From JBCBSK01 sp965250105 (GTDB taxonomy: Bacteria > Pseudomonadota > Alphaproteobacteria > Rhizobiales > Tepidamorphaceae), in the NCBI GenBank assembly GCA_965250105.1, contig OZ252290.1, positions 3,348,001-3,412,000 on the forward strand: a DNA stretch of 64,000 nt, written 5' to 3'. Each line of letters opens with the position of its first letter. Within the stretch, counting starts at the first letter, position 1. Under the pieces are notes generated by a model that was given only the letters and a program-made list of their open reading frames with translations, did not search any database and had not been told where the DNA came from. This document shows, piece after piece, positions 17,075-26,016 of the stretch. The position numbers were made by a program, and so were the translations under genes.

Positions 17075-18442
17075 TCATGCCTCACCGTAGGCGTAGACGG
17101 TGCGTCCGGCAACGACGGTGCGGATGACGCGGCCGGTCATGCGGGCATGTTCGAAGGCGGTGTTCTTCGAGCGCGAACTGAGATCGTCGGCGTCGACGAT
17201 CCAGGGGCGGTCGAGATCGCAGATCAGGATGTCGGCCGGCGCGCCGGGCGCCAGGCGGCCGGTGTCGAGCCCGAGCAGGCTGGCCGGCCGCGCCGTCATG
17301 GCATCGATTAGCCGGAGCAGCGGCACCGCGTCGCTGTGATAGAGCCTGAGTGCCGCCGACAGCAGGGTTTCGAGCCCGATCGCGCCATTCGCCGCCTCGG
17401 CGAAGGGCTGGCGCTTGGTGTCGACGTCCTGCGGGTCATGATTGGAGACGATCACATCGATCGTCCCGTCATGCACCGCCTCGATCAACGCCTGCCGGTC
17501 GTCCTCGGATCTGAGTGGCGGCGAGAGCTTGTAGAAGGTGCGGTAGGGGCCGATGTCGAGCTCGTTCAGCGTCAGATTGGCGACCGCCACGCCCGAGGTC
17601 ACCTTGAGCCCGCGCGCCTTCGCCGCGCGGATCGCGGCGACGCCTTCCGCGCTCGACAGAAGGGCCGCGTGATAGCGCGCATCGGCCAGGTCGACGAGCC
17701 GGATGTCGCGGTCGATCATGATGGTTTCGGCGGCGGACGGAATGCCCGGCAGGCCCAGCCGGGTCGCGGTCTCGCCTTCGTTCATGACGCCCTGGGCGGC
17801 GAGATCGGCATCCTCGACGTGATGCACGACGAGCGCGTTGAAATCGCCCGCATAGGTCAGCGCCCGGCGCATGACGCGGGGGCTGGCGATCGGGCGGCGA
17901 CCATCGGTGAAGGCCACGGCGCCCGCCTCACGCAGCAGGCCGATCTCGGCCATTTCGCGGCCCTCGAGCCCGCGCGTCAGGGCGGCCATGGGATGGACGT
18001 TGACGATCGAGGTGTCGCGCGCCCGGCGCATCAGGAAGTCGACGATGGCCGGGTCGTCGACCACCGGATCGGTATCCGGCATCGAGACGATGGTTGTGAC
18101 GCCGCCAGCGGCGGCCGCGAAGCTGGCGCTGGCCAGCGTCTCGCGGTGCTCGTCGCCGGGTTCGGCGACGAAGACATGCATGTCGACGAGCCCGGGGCAG
18201 ATCATCGCGCCGCGCGCGTCGACAACATCCGCGTCCGCCGGCGCATCCGCCTCGCCGACGCCATGGCCCGCCGCGACGATCCGCCCATCGCGCACGAAGA
18301 CGCCGCCCGGCCCGTCATGCCCGCTCGCCGGATCGACGAGGCGCCCGGAATGGATCAGAAGCGGCTTGGCCATCGGTTCGAGCCGGGCGCGCGGGGTGGC
18401 GAACTGCTTGGTCTCGGTCGTATCGGGCCCGGGGATCGTCAT
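17075..18442 (-). CDS. pyrC: Dihydroorotase-like protein, probably non-catalytic (PyrC/PyrX)
   Basis: 455 residues of the amidohydrolase dihydroorotase family. The site that should hold the metal-binding H-x-H and substrate Arg (usually D-x-H-x-H-x-R-x-P-G) reads DMHVFVAEPG: the first His is kept, but the second His and the Arg are lost. The late motif, usually DHAPH, reads NHDPQD. This is the pattern of the aspartate-transcarbamoylase-associated pseudo-dihydroorotase (PyrX) common beside pyrB in Hyphomicrobiales. It may only assemble with PyrB, with the active enzyme elsewhere. The ATG at 18442 overlaps the pyrB stop (ATGA); a second ATG at 18373 gives a more usual N-terminus (MAKPLLIHSGRLVD). 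Confidence 0.88.
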   Translation of the reverse strand: MTIPGPDTTETKQFATPRARLEPMAKPLLIHSGRLVDPASGHDGPGGVFVRDGRIVAAGHGVGEADAPADADVVDARGAMICPGLVDMHVFVAEPGDEHRETLASASFAAAAGGVTTIVSMPDTDPVVDDPAIVDFLMRRARDTSIVNVHPMAALTRGLEGREMAEIGLLREAGAVAFTDGRRPIASPRVMRRALTYAGDFNALVVHHVEDADLAAQGVMNEGETATRLGLPGIPSAAETIMIDRDIRLVDLADARYHAALLSSAEGVAAIRAAKARGLKVTSGVAVANLTLNELDIGPYRTFYKLSPPLRSEDDRQALIEAVHDGTIDVIVSNHDPQDVDTKRQPFAEAANGAIGLETLLSAALRLYHSDAVPLLRLIDAMTARPASLLGLDTGRLAPGAPADILICDLDRPWIVDADDLSSRSKNTAFEHARMTGRVIRTVVAGRTVYAYGEA

Positions 18443-19380
18443 GCGGCGGGCTCCGTCGGCAGGGTTTCGGCTAGGGTTTCGAGGGCCGCCATGCGCACCG
18501 CGACGCCCATCTCGACCTGTTCGCGGATCACGCTCTGGGCGCCATCGGCGACGTCGGTATCGATCTCGACGCCACGGTTCATCGGACCGGGATGCATGAC
18601 CAGTGCATCGGGCTTGGCGCGGGACAGTTTCTCGGCATCGAGGCCGTAATAGCGGAAGAATTCACGCACCGAGGGCACGAAGCCGCCATGCATGCGCTCG
18701 CGCTGCAGTCTCAGCATCATCACCACGTCCACGTCGGCCAGCCCGGCGCGCATGTCGCGGAAGATCTCGACGCCGAGGCGGTCGATCGCCGCCGGCAGAA
18801 GCGTCGTCGGCGCGATGAGGCGGACCCGCGCGCCCATCGCCGACAGGAGCAGGATATTGGAGCGGGCGACGCGGCTATGGGCGATATCGCCGCAGATCGC
18901 GACGGTCAGGCCCTGGAGCCGGCCCTTGTGGCGGCGGATGGTCAGGGCGTCGAGCAGCGCCTGGGTCGGATGTTCATGGGCGCCGTCGCCGGCATTGATC
19001 ACCGCGCAGTCATTCAGTTTCTGGGCCAGAAGCGCGGCGGCGCCGGCCGAGGCATGACGGATCACCAGAAGATCCGGCCGCATGGCGTTGAGGGTGATCG
19101 CGGTGTCGATCAGCGTCTCGCCCTTCTTCACCGCCGACGAGCCGACCGACATGTTCATGACATCGGCGCCGAGCCTTTTGCCGGCGATCTCGAAGGAGGA
19201 CTGGGTGCGCGTCGAGGTCTCGAAGAACATGTTGACCAGCGTGCGCCCGCGCAGGCTGTCGCGCTTCTTGTTGGGCTGCCGGCTGATCGCCACCGCCTGT
19301 TCGGCGCGGTCGAGCAGCAGCGCGATATCGCCGGGCGACAGGCCGTCGATGCCAAGTAGATGTCGATGTGGAAAGGTCAC
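18439..19380 (-). CDS. pyrB: Aspartate carbamoyltransferase catalytic subunit
   Basis: 313 residues. The carbamoyl-phosphate-binding motif STRTQ-S and the late HPTQALLD motif are intact, as is MHPGPMNRG near the C-terminus. The enzyme makes N-carbamoyl-aspartate in pyrimidine synthesis. No pyrI regulatory gene is next to it; instead it is coupled to the degenerate dihydroorotase, which suggests the class A dodecameric PyrB-PyrX type complex. The upstream region to the DUF411 gene is 110 bp. Confidence 0.97.
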   Translation of the reverse strand: MTFPHRHLLGIDGLSPGDIALLLDRAEQAVAISRQPNKKRDSLRGRTLVNMFFETSTRTQSSFEIAGKRLGADVMNMSVGSSAVKKGETLIDTAITLNAMRPDLLVIRHASAGAAALLAQKLNDCAVINAGDGAHEHPTQALLDALTIRRHKGRLQGLTVAICGDIAHSRVARSNILLLSAMGARVRLIAPTTLLPAAIDRLGVEIFRDMRAGLADVDVVMMLRLQRERMHGGFVPSVREFFRYYGLDAEKLSRAKPDALVMHPGPMNRGVEIDTDVADGAQSVIREQVEMGVAVRMAALETLAETLPTEPAA

Positions 19381-19490
19381 GCGTAGAATCCGTCAGCAAA
19401 CGGCCGGCACTGTCGCCCATGGCCGTTCGTCAGACAATAGCCGGTGCGCGATCGGATGGCGGTGCTCCGGGAGGCGACGTCGACACGGCT

Positions 19491-19961
19491 TCAGAGGCCC
19501 TCATAGGTCGCGAACACGTCCACCGTGCCGTCATCCCGGATCAGGTAGACGTTATAGGCCTGTTTCGTGTCGCCTACCTCCATGCCCGGCGATCCGATTG
19601 GCATGCCCGGCACCGCGAGGCCGATGGCGTCGGGGCGTTCGGCGAGAAGGCGCTTGATCTCGCGGGCCGGAACATGTCCCTCGACGACATAGCCGGCAAC
19701 GTGACCGGTATGGCAGGACGCCATCCTCTGGGGCACGCCGCTGTCGATCTTGTGCTGGATGAGCGTTCCGGACGAGACGTTTTCCGCCGTCACCTCGAAG
19801 CCGCTCTCGCGCAGATGCGTGATCCAGGCGAGGCAGCAGCCGCAGCCCGATGTCTTCCAGACATGAACCACATCATGGGTCGTCGCATGCGCGGTGATCG
19901 GTGTCGTTGCCGCCATCGCCAGCAGGGCCAAGAGAGCGAATCGGTAAAGCTGTCTGATCAT
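19491..19961 (-). CDS. DUF411 metal-binding periplasmic protein
   Basis: 156 residues with a Sec signal peptide (cleavage likely after AHA near residue 26). The mature protein starts with the DUF411 signature TSGCGCC and then has MASCHTGHVAGYVVEGHVPA, rich in Cys, His and Met. Members are linked to copper handling and are often found with copper-resistance genes, but no such neighbours are present here, so a copper role is inference from the family. The later GMPIGSPGMEVG segment is also conserved. Confidence 0.85.
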   Translation of the reverse strand: MIRQLYRFALLALLAMAATTPITAHATTHDVVHVWKTSGCGCCLAWITHLRESGFEVTAENVSSGTLIQHKIDSGVPQRMASCHTGHVAGYVVEGHVPAREIKRLLAERPDAIGLAVPGMPIGSPGMEVGDTKQAYNVYLIRDDGTVDVFATYEGL

Positions 19962-20003
19962 CTGAACGACCTCGTTCGACGAACCTGCCGTCGAAGAATA
20001 GGC

Positions 20004-20483
20004 CTAGACGCCGCCGCGGCCAAGCCGGTCGAGCGCACCCTGAAGGATGAAGGCGGCGGCCATCTTGTCGACCGCCGCGGCCCGCTTGGCGCGGCTCGTG
20101 TCCGCTTCGAGAAGCGTGCGGGTGACGGCCGCCGTCGACAGCCTTTCGTCCCAGAAGGCGATGGGGATGTCGGCCACTTTCGCCAGATTGCGGGCGAAGG
20201 CTCGTGTCGACTGCGCCCGGGGGCCTTCGCTGCCGTCCATATTGACCGGCAGGCCGAGAATAATGCCGGCGATGGCGCGGCCCTCGGCATGGGCAAGGAG
20301 GCGGGCGGCATCCTCGGCGAATTTCGTTCGCTTCAGCGTTTCGAGCGGCGAGGCGATGAGGCGCGCCGGATCGGACACGGCGATCCCGATCGTCTTGCTG
20401 CCGAGGTCGAGACCGATCAGGGCGCCCGAGCGCGGCAGATCGGGTGCCAGCGTCTCGACGCGATCGTGAATGGCCGCGATCAT
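20004..20483 (-). CDS. ruvX: Putative pre-16S rRNA nuclease RuvX/YqgF
   Basis: 159 residues, RNase H-like fold. The first metal-binding Asp is in LIGLDLGSKTIGIAVSD; the second acidic motif is FWDERLST and the third is the Asp in AAVDKMAA. The family is implicated in 16S rRNA 5' maturation, with possible roles in Holliday junction resolution. It is 42 bp upstream of the DUF411 gene on the same strand and divergent from the UPF0173 hydrolase by 126 bp. Confidence 0.95.
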   Translation of the reverse strand: MIAAIHDRVETLAPDLPRSGALIGLDLGSKTIGIAVSDPARLIASPLETLKRTKFAEDAARLLAHAEGRAIAGIILGLPVNMDGSEGPRAQSTRAFARNLAKVADIPIAFWDERLSTAAVTRTLLEADTSRAKRAAAVDKMAAAFILQGALDRLGRGGV

Positions 20484-20609
20484 CGGCCGGTCCGATCGAT
20501 GTTTCGCGCGTGCCGGCGTTTCGCCTTGCGCCCGGCGCGGCTAGACTGCGGGCGGCAACAACGCGCCCGCGTCACAGCGCGGGCTAAGGCAGGCGAGCGG
20601 GAGACTGGC

Positions 20610-21311
20610 ATGAAGATCACATGGCTCGGACATTCGGCATTTCGCGTGGAGGCGGGCGAGGCGGTCATCCTGATCGACCCGTTCCTCACCGGCAACCCGA
20701 CCTTTCCGTCAACCGTCGAGGAGGCCTCGCAAGGGGTCACCGACATCGTCCTGACCCACGGGCATGACGATCATATCGGCGATACCGTGCCGATCGCCAA
20801 GGCCACCGGCGCCTGCCTGACGGCGAATTTCGAGATCTGCATGTATGCCCAGGCGCAGGGCGTCGAGACGATCAATCCGATGAACTCCGGCGGCATGGTC
20901 GATCGCGGCGCCTTCAAGGTCGCGCTGACCCGCGCCGACCATTCCTCGGGCACGCTGCAGGACGGTGGCGTCACGCTCTATCTCGGCAACCCGCATGGCG
21001 TGGTCATCGCGGCCCCGGGCGAGCCGGTGCTGTATCACGCCGGCGATACCGACATCTTTTCCGACATGGCGCTGATCAACGAGATCTATGAGCCCGATAT
21101 CGGCATATTGCCGGTCGGCGACCGCTTCACCATGGGCGGCCGGACGGCCGCGCTGGCGGCCAAGCGCTACTTCGCCTTCAAGCACGTGATTCCCTGCCAC
21201 TACGCCACCTTCCCGATCCTCGACCAGGACGCCTCGGCCTTCGAGGCCGGGCTCGACGGTCACGGACCGGCCTTGCACGTGATGACGCCGGGCGAGGCGG
21301 TCGATCTGTGA
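20610..21311 (+). CDS. UPF0173 metal-dependent hydrolase
   Basis: 233 residues of the metallo-beta-lactamase fold. Metal ligands are visible: THGHDDH near residue 53, HSSG in the middle, GDTD and the late PCHY. The N-terminus MKITWLGHSAFRVE is typical of UPF0173 (YtkL-like), whose physiological substrate is unknown. The family is a regular neighbour of ruvX and gatC in Hyphomicrobiales. The ATG at 20610 follows a GAGCGGGAG purine-rich site. Confidence 0.92.
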   Translation: MKITWLGHSAFRVEAGEAVILIDPFLTGNPTFPSTVEEASQGVTDIVLTHGHDDHIGDTVPIAKATGACLTANFEICMYAQAQGVETINPMNSGGMVDRGAFKVALTRADHSSGTLQDGGVTLYLGNPHGVVIAAPGEPVLYHAGDTDIFSDMALINEIYEPDIGILPVGDRFTMGGRTAALAAKRYFAFKHVIPCHYATFPILDQDASAFEAGLDGHGPALHVMTPGEAVDL

Positions 21312-21323
21312 TCTGAACAGCCC

Positions 21324-21359
21324 AAAGAAAAGGGGCGCGGCGATGTCGCGCCGCGCCCC
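21324..21359 (-). terminator. Intrinsic terminator of the YHS-domain gene
   Basis: An 11-bp perfect GC stem (21332-21342 with 21349-21359), 6-nt loop, followed on the minus strand by TTTTCTTT. It sits between the convergent stops at 21311 and 21396 and probably also stops plus-strand transcripts. Confidence 0.75.
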
Positions 21360-21395
21360 CATCAGGAACGGGATCCTGATCGTTTCAGCGTCGGA

Positions 21396-21866
21396 TCAGA
21401 GGTCCGAGGCCGGCGTGCTTTCGATCTCGACCCAGTTGGTGCTGGCCTGTTCGATCGTGCCGTCCTTGTCGCCGAGATAGAGATTGTGGGCGCCCTGGCT
21501 GCTGTTCAGATAGAGCTGGTTGTCGACGATGTCGAAGAACTGCGGATCGATGGGGATCTTCTTGCCCTTGCTCGCGCCGACCGTGCACCAGCCGCCGAAG
21601 GCCGGGGCGTAGCGGGCTGGATCGGCCGTGAAGAGGTCGCGGTTTTCCGCCGAGGCGAACTTCCAGGTGACGCCGTCATAGTCGGCCTTGTAGTCGGCCG
21701 AGCCCTTGGTCGGCTCGCCCGCCGTGTGGAACGCGACCGGGTCGTAGCCACCGATGGCGATGCCGTCCTTGGCGAAGGTTTCGTCGGCGGCGAAGGCCGA
21801 GCCGGTCGCCATCACCGTGGCGAGGGCGATGCCGGCGAGACCGGTGCGGATACGGGAGAAGTTCAT
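21396..21866 (-). CDS. Exported YHS domain protein
   Basis: 156 residues with a clear Sec signal peptide ending in AFA-A near residue 27. The mature region contains a YHS domain: IGGYDPVAFHTAGEPTKGS followed by W-F and the AFGGWCTVGASKGKKIPIDP motif. YHS domains are small, metal-associated modules; exported stand-alone forms like this are common in Alphaproteobacteria with no settled function. It has its own terminator and a good promoter-length leader (306 bp to gatC, divergent). Confidence 0.88.
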   Translation of the reverse strand: MNFSRIRTGLAGIALATVMATGSAFAADETFAKDGIAIGGYDPVAFHTAGEPTKGSADYKADYDGVTWKFASAENRDLFTADPARYAPAFGGWCTVGASKGKKIPIDPQFFDIVDNQLYLNSSQGAHNLYLGDKDGTIEQASTNWVEIESTPASDL

Positions 21867-22172
21867 GGCGTAGTCCTCTCATGGGGCGCGGGGGCGCCGG
21901 TTGTATGGAAGCGGGGGATGGGCCGGAGAAGCGTCCGGCCATGCCCCGCGGCCGATGACGCTAAGCATTTGGACCTATAACGGGATCGCTTCCAATCACA
22001 TGACGTGCCGCGGCAATCACGGTTTGCGGAAGCCCGCGTGATGGTGCGGCGCATTCAAGGGTGAGAAACAGCCATTTGCAGAGCGCGACGCGCCGGGGTA
22101 AGAGGCAATTCCGCCGTCCCGCAGCCGACCCGCGGCCGGCCCATCCATTCACCAGGTTCAAGGGGCTGGCCC
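21867..22172. other. Divergent intergenic region, YHS gene / gatC
   Basis: 306 bp serving as 5' region for both genes. The part around 21960-22020 is less GC-rich and may hold promoters. No hairpin, tRNA or protein-like sequence is recognised. Confidence 0.5.
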
Positions 22173-22460
22173 ATGTCGGTCGACACCGAAACCGTGCGCA
22201 AGGTGGCGCGTCTGGCGCGCATCCGGATCGAGGACAATGATCTCGACGGGCTCGTTGGCGAACTCAACGGCATTCTCGATTTCGTCGAACAGCTCAATGA
22301 GCTCGACGTCGCCGATGTCGAACCGATGACCTCGGTCACGCCCATGCAGATGAAGAAGCGCGAGGACGCGGTGACCGGCGGCGGCCGCGCCACCGACATC
22401 GTCGCCAACGCGCCCGACACCCAGGATCATTATTTCCTCGTTCCGAAAGTGGTCGAATGA
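22173..22460 (+). CDS. gatC: Asp-tRNA(Asn)/Glu-tRNA(Gln) amidotransferase subunit C
   Basis: 95 residues, the usual GatC length, with VRKVARLARI at the start, the LDFVEQLNELD helix and a C-terminal HYFLVPKVVE. GatC ties GatA to GatB in the complex that converts mischarged Glu-tRNA(Gln) or Asp-tRNA(Asn). Its stop overlaps the following GNAT gene by four bases. The gat genes are in order C, A, B with extra genes between them. Confidence 0.97.
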   Translation: MSVDTETVRKVARLARIRIEDNDLDGLVGELNGILDFVEQLNELDVADVEPMTSVTPMQMKKREDAVTGGGRATDIVANAPDTQDHYFLVPKVVE

Positions 22461-22930
22461 CACCCATCGCGATCGCGATCGAGACGCCGCTGCAGGACGA
22501 TGTGCGGGCCATGGTGACGGCGCTGAACGACGTTCTCAGGCCGTTGTCGCCGCCGGAGTTCCAGTTCCAGCTGACGGTCGAGGACATGGACGAGCCCGCG
22601 ACGACGCTGTTCGTGGCGCGCGACGGGGATGGTCGGCCGCTCGGCATGGGCGCGCTCAAGCGGCATGATGCATCGCTCGGCGAGGTGAAACGCATGTTCA
22701 CCGACCGGCGGGCGCGTGGCGCCGGCGTGGGCGGTGCCGTGCTCGCCTCGATCGAGGCGCGAGCGCGCCATCTCGGGCTTGAGCGGCTGGCGCTCGAAAC
22801 CGGCGCCACGTCGGGCTATGAACCGGCCTGGCACATCTATGAGCGGGCCGGCTTCCGCCGCTGCGGCGCCTTCCTCGACTATCCGGATTCCGGCTATTCG
22901 GCCTTTTTCGAAAAGAAACTCGTTCGATGA
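22457..22930 (+). CDS. GNAT family N-acetyltransferase
   Basis: 157 residues, single GNAT domain. The acetyl-CoA-binding motif A reads VKRMFTDRRARGAGVGGAVLASIE and motif B follows as LETGATSGYEPAWHIYERAGFRRCG. It resembles small-molecule or PhnO/YjaB-like acetyltransferases; the substrate is unknown. It overlaps gatC upstream and gatA downstream, both by ATGA, so it is locked into the amidotransferase operon. Confidence 0.9.
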   Translation: MTPIAIAIETPLQDDVRAMVTALNDVLRPLSPPEFQFQLTVEDMDEPATTLFVARDGDGRPLGMGALKRHDASLGEVKRMFTDRRARGAGVGGAVLASIEARARHLGLERLALETGATSGYEPAWHIYERAGFRRCGAFLDYPDSGYSAFFEKKLVR

Positions 22931-24405
22931 CAGATCTGACCGCACACACCATCGCCGGCTTGCGCGACGGGCTCGAAACCGGTGTTTTCTCGGCGCGCGA
23001 GGTGACGGACGCCTATCTCGCCGCCATCGAGGCGGCCAATCCGGCGCTCAACGCCTATATCGCGGTGACGCCCGACAAGGCGCGCGCGATGGCGGACGCA
23101 TCCGACGCCCGACGGGCCGCGGGCGAGGCCCGGCCGCTCGACGGCATTCCGCTCGGCATCAAGGATCTGTTCTGCACCGAAGGCGTTCATTCGCAGGCCT
23201 GTTCGCGCATTCTCGACGGTTTCAAGCCGGCTTATGAATCGACCGTCACGGCCAATCTCTGGCGCGACGGCGCGGTCATGCTCGGCAAGCTCAACATGGA
23301 CGAATTCGCCATGGGCTCGTCGAACGAGACGTCCTGCCATGGTCCGGTGATCAACCCTTGGAAATCGTCGGAGTCGAATGCCGATCTCGTGCCCGGCGGA
23401 TCGTCGGGCGGGTCGGCGACGGCGGTCGCGGCGCGGCTCTGCGCCGGCGCCACGGCGACCGATACGGGCGGGTCGATCCGCCAGCCGGCCGCCTTCACCG
23501 GCACCGTCGGCATCAAGCCGACCTATGGCCGCTGCTCGCGCTGGGGCATCGTGGCGTTCGCCTCCTCGCTCGACCAGGCCGGGCCGATCGCCCGCGACGT
23601 GCGCGATGCCGCGATCCTGCTCAGATCCATGGCGAGCGTGGACGACAAGGACACGACCTCGGCCGATGTCCCGGTGCCCGACTACGAGGCGGCGGTCGGC
23701 GGGTCGGTCAAGGGGCTGAAGATCGGCATTCCGAAGGAATATCGCGTCGACGGCATGCCGGCCGAGATCGAGGCGCTGTGGCAGACCGGCATCGACTGGC
23801 TGAAGGATGCCGGCGCCGAGATCGTCGATCTCAGCCTGCCGCACACCAAATATGCCCTGCCGGCCTACTACATCGTCGCGCCGGCGGAAGCCTCCTCCAA
23901 TCTCGCGCGCTATGACGGGGTCAAATACGGCCTCCGGGTGCCGGGCGAGGACGTCACCGCGATGTACGAGAATACGCGCGCGGCCGGTTTCGGCCGGGAA
24001 GTGCGTCGCCGGGTCATGATCGGCACCTATGTCCTCTCGGCGGGCTACTATGATGCCTATTACGTCAAGGCGCAGCGCGTCCGCACGCTGATCAAGCGTG
24101 ATTTCGAGAAGGCCTTCGCCGCCGGCGTCGACTGCCTGCTGACGCCGGCCACCCCGTCGGCCGCCTTCGCCGTTGCCGAGATGGCGACCGCGAGCCCGAT
24201 CGAAATGTATCTCAACGACGTCTTCACGGTGACGGTGAACATGGCCGGCCTGCCGGGCATCTCGGTGCCGGCGGGCACCGACGCCGCCGGCCTGCCGCTC
24301 GGGCTGCAGCTCATCGGCCGGCCCTTCGACGAGGAGATGCTGTTCCGCGTTGGCCATGCGATCGAGCGTCAGGCGGGCTCGTTTGCCCCCAAGCGCTGGT
24401 GGTGA
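22927..24405 (+). CDS. gatA: Asp-tRNA(Asn)/Glu-tRNA(Gln) amidotransferase subunit A
   Basis: 492 residues of the amidase-signature family. The catalytic triad Lys (GIKDLFCTEG), cis-Ser and nucleophilic Ser (PGGSSGGSA and TDTGGSIRQPA) are intact. GatA releases ammonia from glutamine for transamidation on GatB. It ends with the KRWW C-terminus. The next gene starts 5 bp downstream. Confidence 0.97.
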   Translation: MTDLTAHTIAGLRDGLETGVFSAREVTDAYLAAIEAANPALNAYIAVTPDKARAMADASDARRAAGEARPLDGIPLGIKDLFCTEGVHSQACSRILDGFKPAYESTVTANLWRDGAVMLGKLNMDEFAMGSSNETSCHGPVINPWKSSESNADLVPGGSSGGSATAVAARLCAGATATDTGGSIRQPAAFTGTVGIKPTYGRCSRWGIVAFASSLDQAGPIARDVRDAAILLRSMASVDDKDTTSADVPVPDYEAAVGGSVKGLKIGIPKEYRVDGMPAEIEALWQTGIDWLKDAGAEIVDLSLPHTKYALPAYYIVAPAEASSNLARYDGVKYGLRVPGEDVTAMYENTRAAGFGREVRRRVMIGTYVLSAGYYDAYYVKAQRVRTLIKRDFEKAFAAGVDCLLTPATPSAAFAVAEMATASPIEMYLNDVFTVTVNMAGLPGISVPAGTDAAGLPLGLQLIGRPFDEEMLFRVGHAIERQAGSFAPKRWW

Positions 24406-24409
24406 TCCG

Positions 24410-25540
24410 ATGACCATCCAACTGTCCATCGGTCCCAGGGTCCGCAAATCGCCCTTCTTCGACGCCACGGTCGCCGCCGGCATGAGCCATGCGACGATCT
24501 ACAATCACATGTATATGCCGGTCTCCTATGGCGACCGGCTGGCCGAATACTGGCGACTGATCGACCATGTCAGCGTCTGGGACGTGGCCGTCGAGCGCCA
24601 GGTCGAGATCGCCGGTCCCGATGCCGCCGCGCTGGCGCAATATCTCGTGCCGCGCGATCTGTCGGTCTTCGCGGTCGGGCAGGGCAAATATGTCCCCGTC
24701 TGCGATCATCGGGGGCGACTTCTCAACGATCCGATCCTGTCGAAGCTCGCCGAGGACCGGTTCTGGCTGTCGATCGCCGACAACGACCTTCTGTTCTGGG
24801 TCAAGGCGGTGGCGGCCGAGCGCGGCTTCGACGTCACGGTGACCGAACCCGATGCGTCGCCGCTCGCGGTTCAGGGGCCCAAGGCGGAGGCGCTGTGCCG
24901 CGATCTTCTGGGCGACTGGGTGTCGGAACTGAAATATTTCTGGTTCCGCGAAACCGAGCTCGACGGCATCCCGCTTCTGGCGGCGCGGTCGGGCTGGTCG
25001 AAACAGGGCGGGTTCGAGCTTTACTTGCTTGACGGCACGCGCGGCGTCGATCTGTGGAACCGCGTCTTCGAGGCCGGCAAGCCTTATGGGGTCGGGCCGG
25101 GCGCGCCGAACTATATGGAGCGAGTCGAAAGCGCGCTGTTGTCGATGAGCAGCGACACCGATGCCGAGACCAATCCGTTCGAGGTCGATCTCGGCCGTTA
25201 TGTCCAGACCGATCTTGAAACGCCCTATATCGGCCAGGAGGCCCTGCGGCGGATCGCGACGGAAGGGCCGAAGCGCAAGCGCGTCGGCATCGTCATGGAC
25301 GGCGCCGAGATGCCGCCCAACCAGCATCCCTGGCCGATCCGCGTCGACGGGGCCGTCATCGGTTCGGCGACGGCGGCCGCCTTTTCGCCGCGGCTGAAAC
25401 AGAATATCGCCGTCGCCAATGTGGCGATAGTGGTGGACGAGGGGGCCCAGATGGTCGTCGACACCGAGAGCGGGCCACGGGCCGGGCGCATGACCGGTCT
25501 GCCCTTCATCCCGCCGGCCGGCCGCAAGAGCGGAGCCTGA
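24410..25540 (+). CDS. GcvT-family aminomethyltransferase, DMSP demethylase (DmdA)-like
   Basis: 376 residues with the GcvT/DmdA fold, which uses tetrahydrofolate as methyl acceptor. From memory of the family it is closer to DmdA (dimethylsulfoniopropionate demethylase) than to GcvT: YNHMYMPVSYGD near the start, VWDVAVERQVEI, YLVPRDLS, LNDPILSKLAEDRFWLSIAD and ARSGWSKQGGFELYL all have close counterparts in DmdA. Many DmdA-like proteins in Hyphomicrobiales have no proven substrate, so DMSP activity is inference. It lies between gatA and gatB with only 5 bp to gatA. No other DMSP or glycine-cleavage gene is nearby. Confidence 0.82.
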   Translation: MTIQLSIGPRVRKSPFFDATVAAGMSHATIYNHMYMPVSYGDRLAEYWRLIDHVSVWDVAVERQVEIAGPDAAALAQYLVPRDLSVFAVGQGKYVPVCDHRGRLLNDPILSKLAEDRFWLSIADNDLLFWVKAVAAERGFDVTVTEPDASPLAVQGPKAEALCRDLLGDWVSELKYFWFRETELDGIPLLAARSGWSKQGGFELYLLDGTRGVDLWNRVFEAGKPYGVGPGAPNYMERVESALLSMSSDTDAETNPFEVDLGRYVQTDLETPYIGQEALRRIATEGPKRKRVGIVMDGAEMPPNQHPWPIRVDGAVIGSATAAAFSPRLKQNIAVANVAIVVDEGAQMVVDTESGPRAGRMTGLPFIPPAGRKSGA

Positions 25541-25544
25541 CACC

Positions 25545-25979
25545 ATGGCAGCAGGTGATACGGCTTTCGAGACGCCCTATGCCGGCGGCTGCCTGTGCGG
25601 TGCGGTGCGTTATGTCGCGACCGAGGCGCCGAGCTTCGTCTACTACTGCCATTGCGTCGACTGCCGGAAGGCGGCCGGCACGGCCTTTCACGTCGGCATG
25701 GTGGTGCCGGCCGCCAGCGTGAACTGGACCGGAACGCCGCGCGAATATGCCAAGACCGCCGAATCGGGCCGCGATATCGTGCGCGGCTTCTGCGGCGATT
25801 GCGGCGGCCAGCTCTATTCCAATGTCAGCTATGATCCCGCCCTCGTCTCGCTAAAGGCCGGCACGCTGGACGATCCGTCGCCGGTCCGGCCGGCGACGGA
25901 GATCTGGGCTCGCAGCAAGGTCGACTGGGCCGATCTGCCCGGCGATCTCCAGTCTTTCCCAAGAGGGCGCCAGGGCTGA
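25545..25979 (+). CDS. GFA family (glutathione-dependent formaldehyde-activating-like) zinc protein
   Basis: 144 residues. The zinc-binding cysteines of the GFA/Mss4-like fold are visible as GGCLCGAVRY, YYCHCVDCRK and GFCGDCGGQLY. The founding member binds glutathione and formaldehyde, but most relatives have unknown roles. It starts 4 bp after the DmdA-like gene, which makes a functional link with one-carbon or methyl-group chemistry an attractive but unproven idea. Confidence 0.9.
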   Translation: MAAGDTAFETPYAGGCLCGAVRYVATEAPSFVYYCHCVDCRKAAGTAFHVGMVVPAASVNWTGTPREYAKTAESGRDIVRGFCGDCGGQLYSNVSYDPALVSLKAGTLDDPSPVRPATEIWARSKVDWADLPGDLQSFPRGRQG

Positions 25980-26016
25980 CCAGACGGCCCGGCCCGAACG
26001 CGCACAGGAACCCGCC

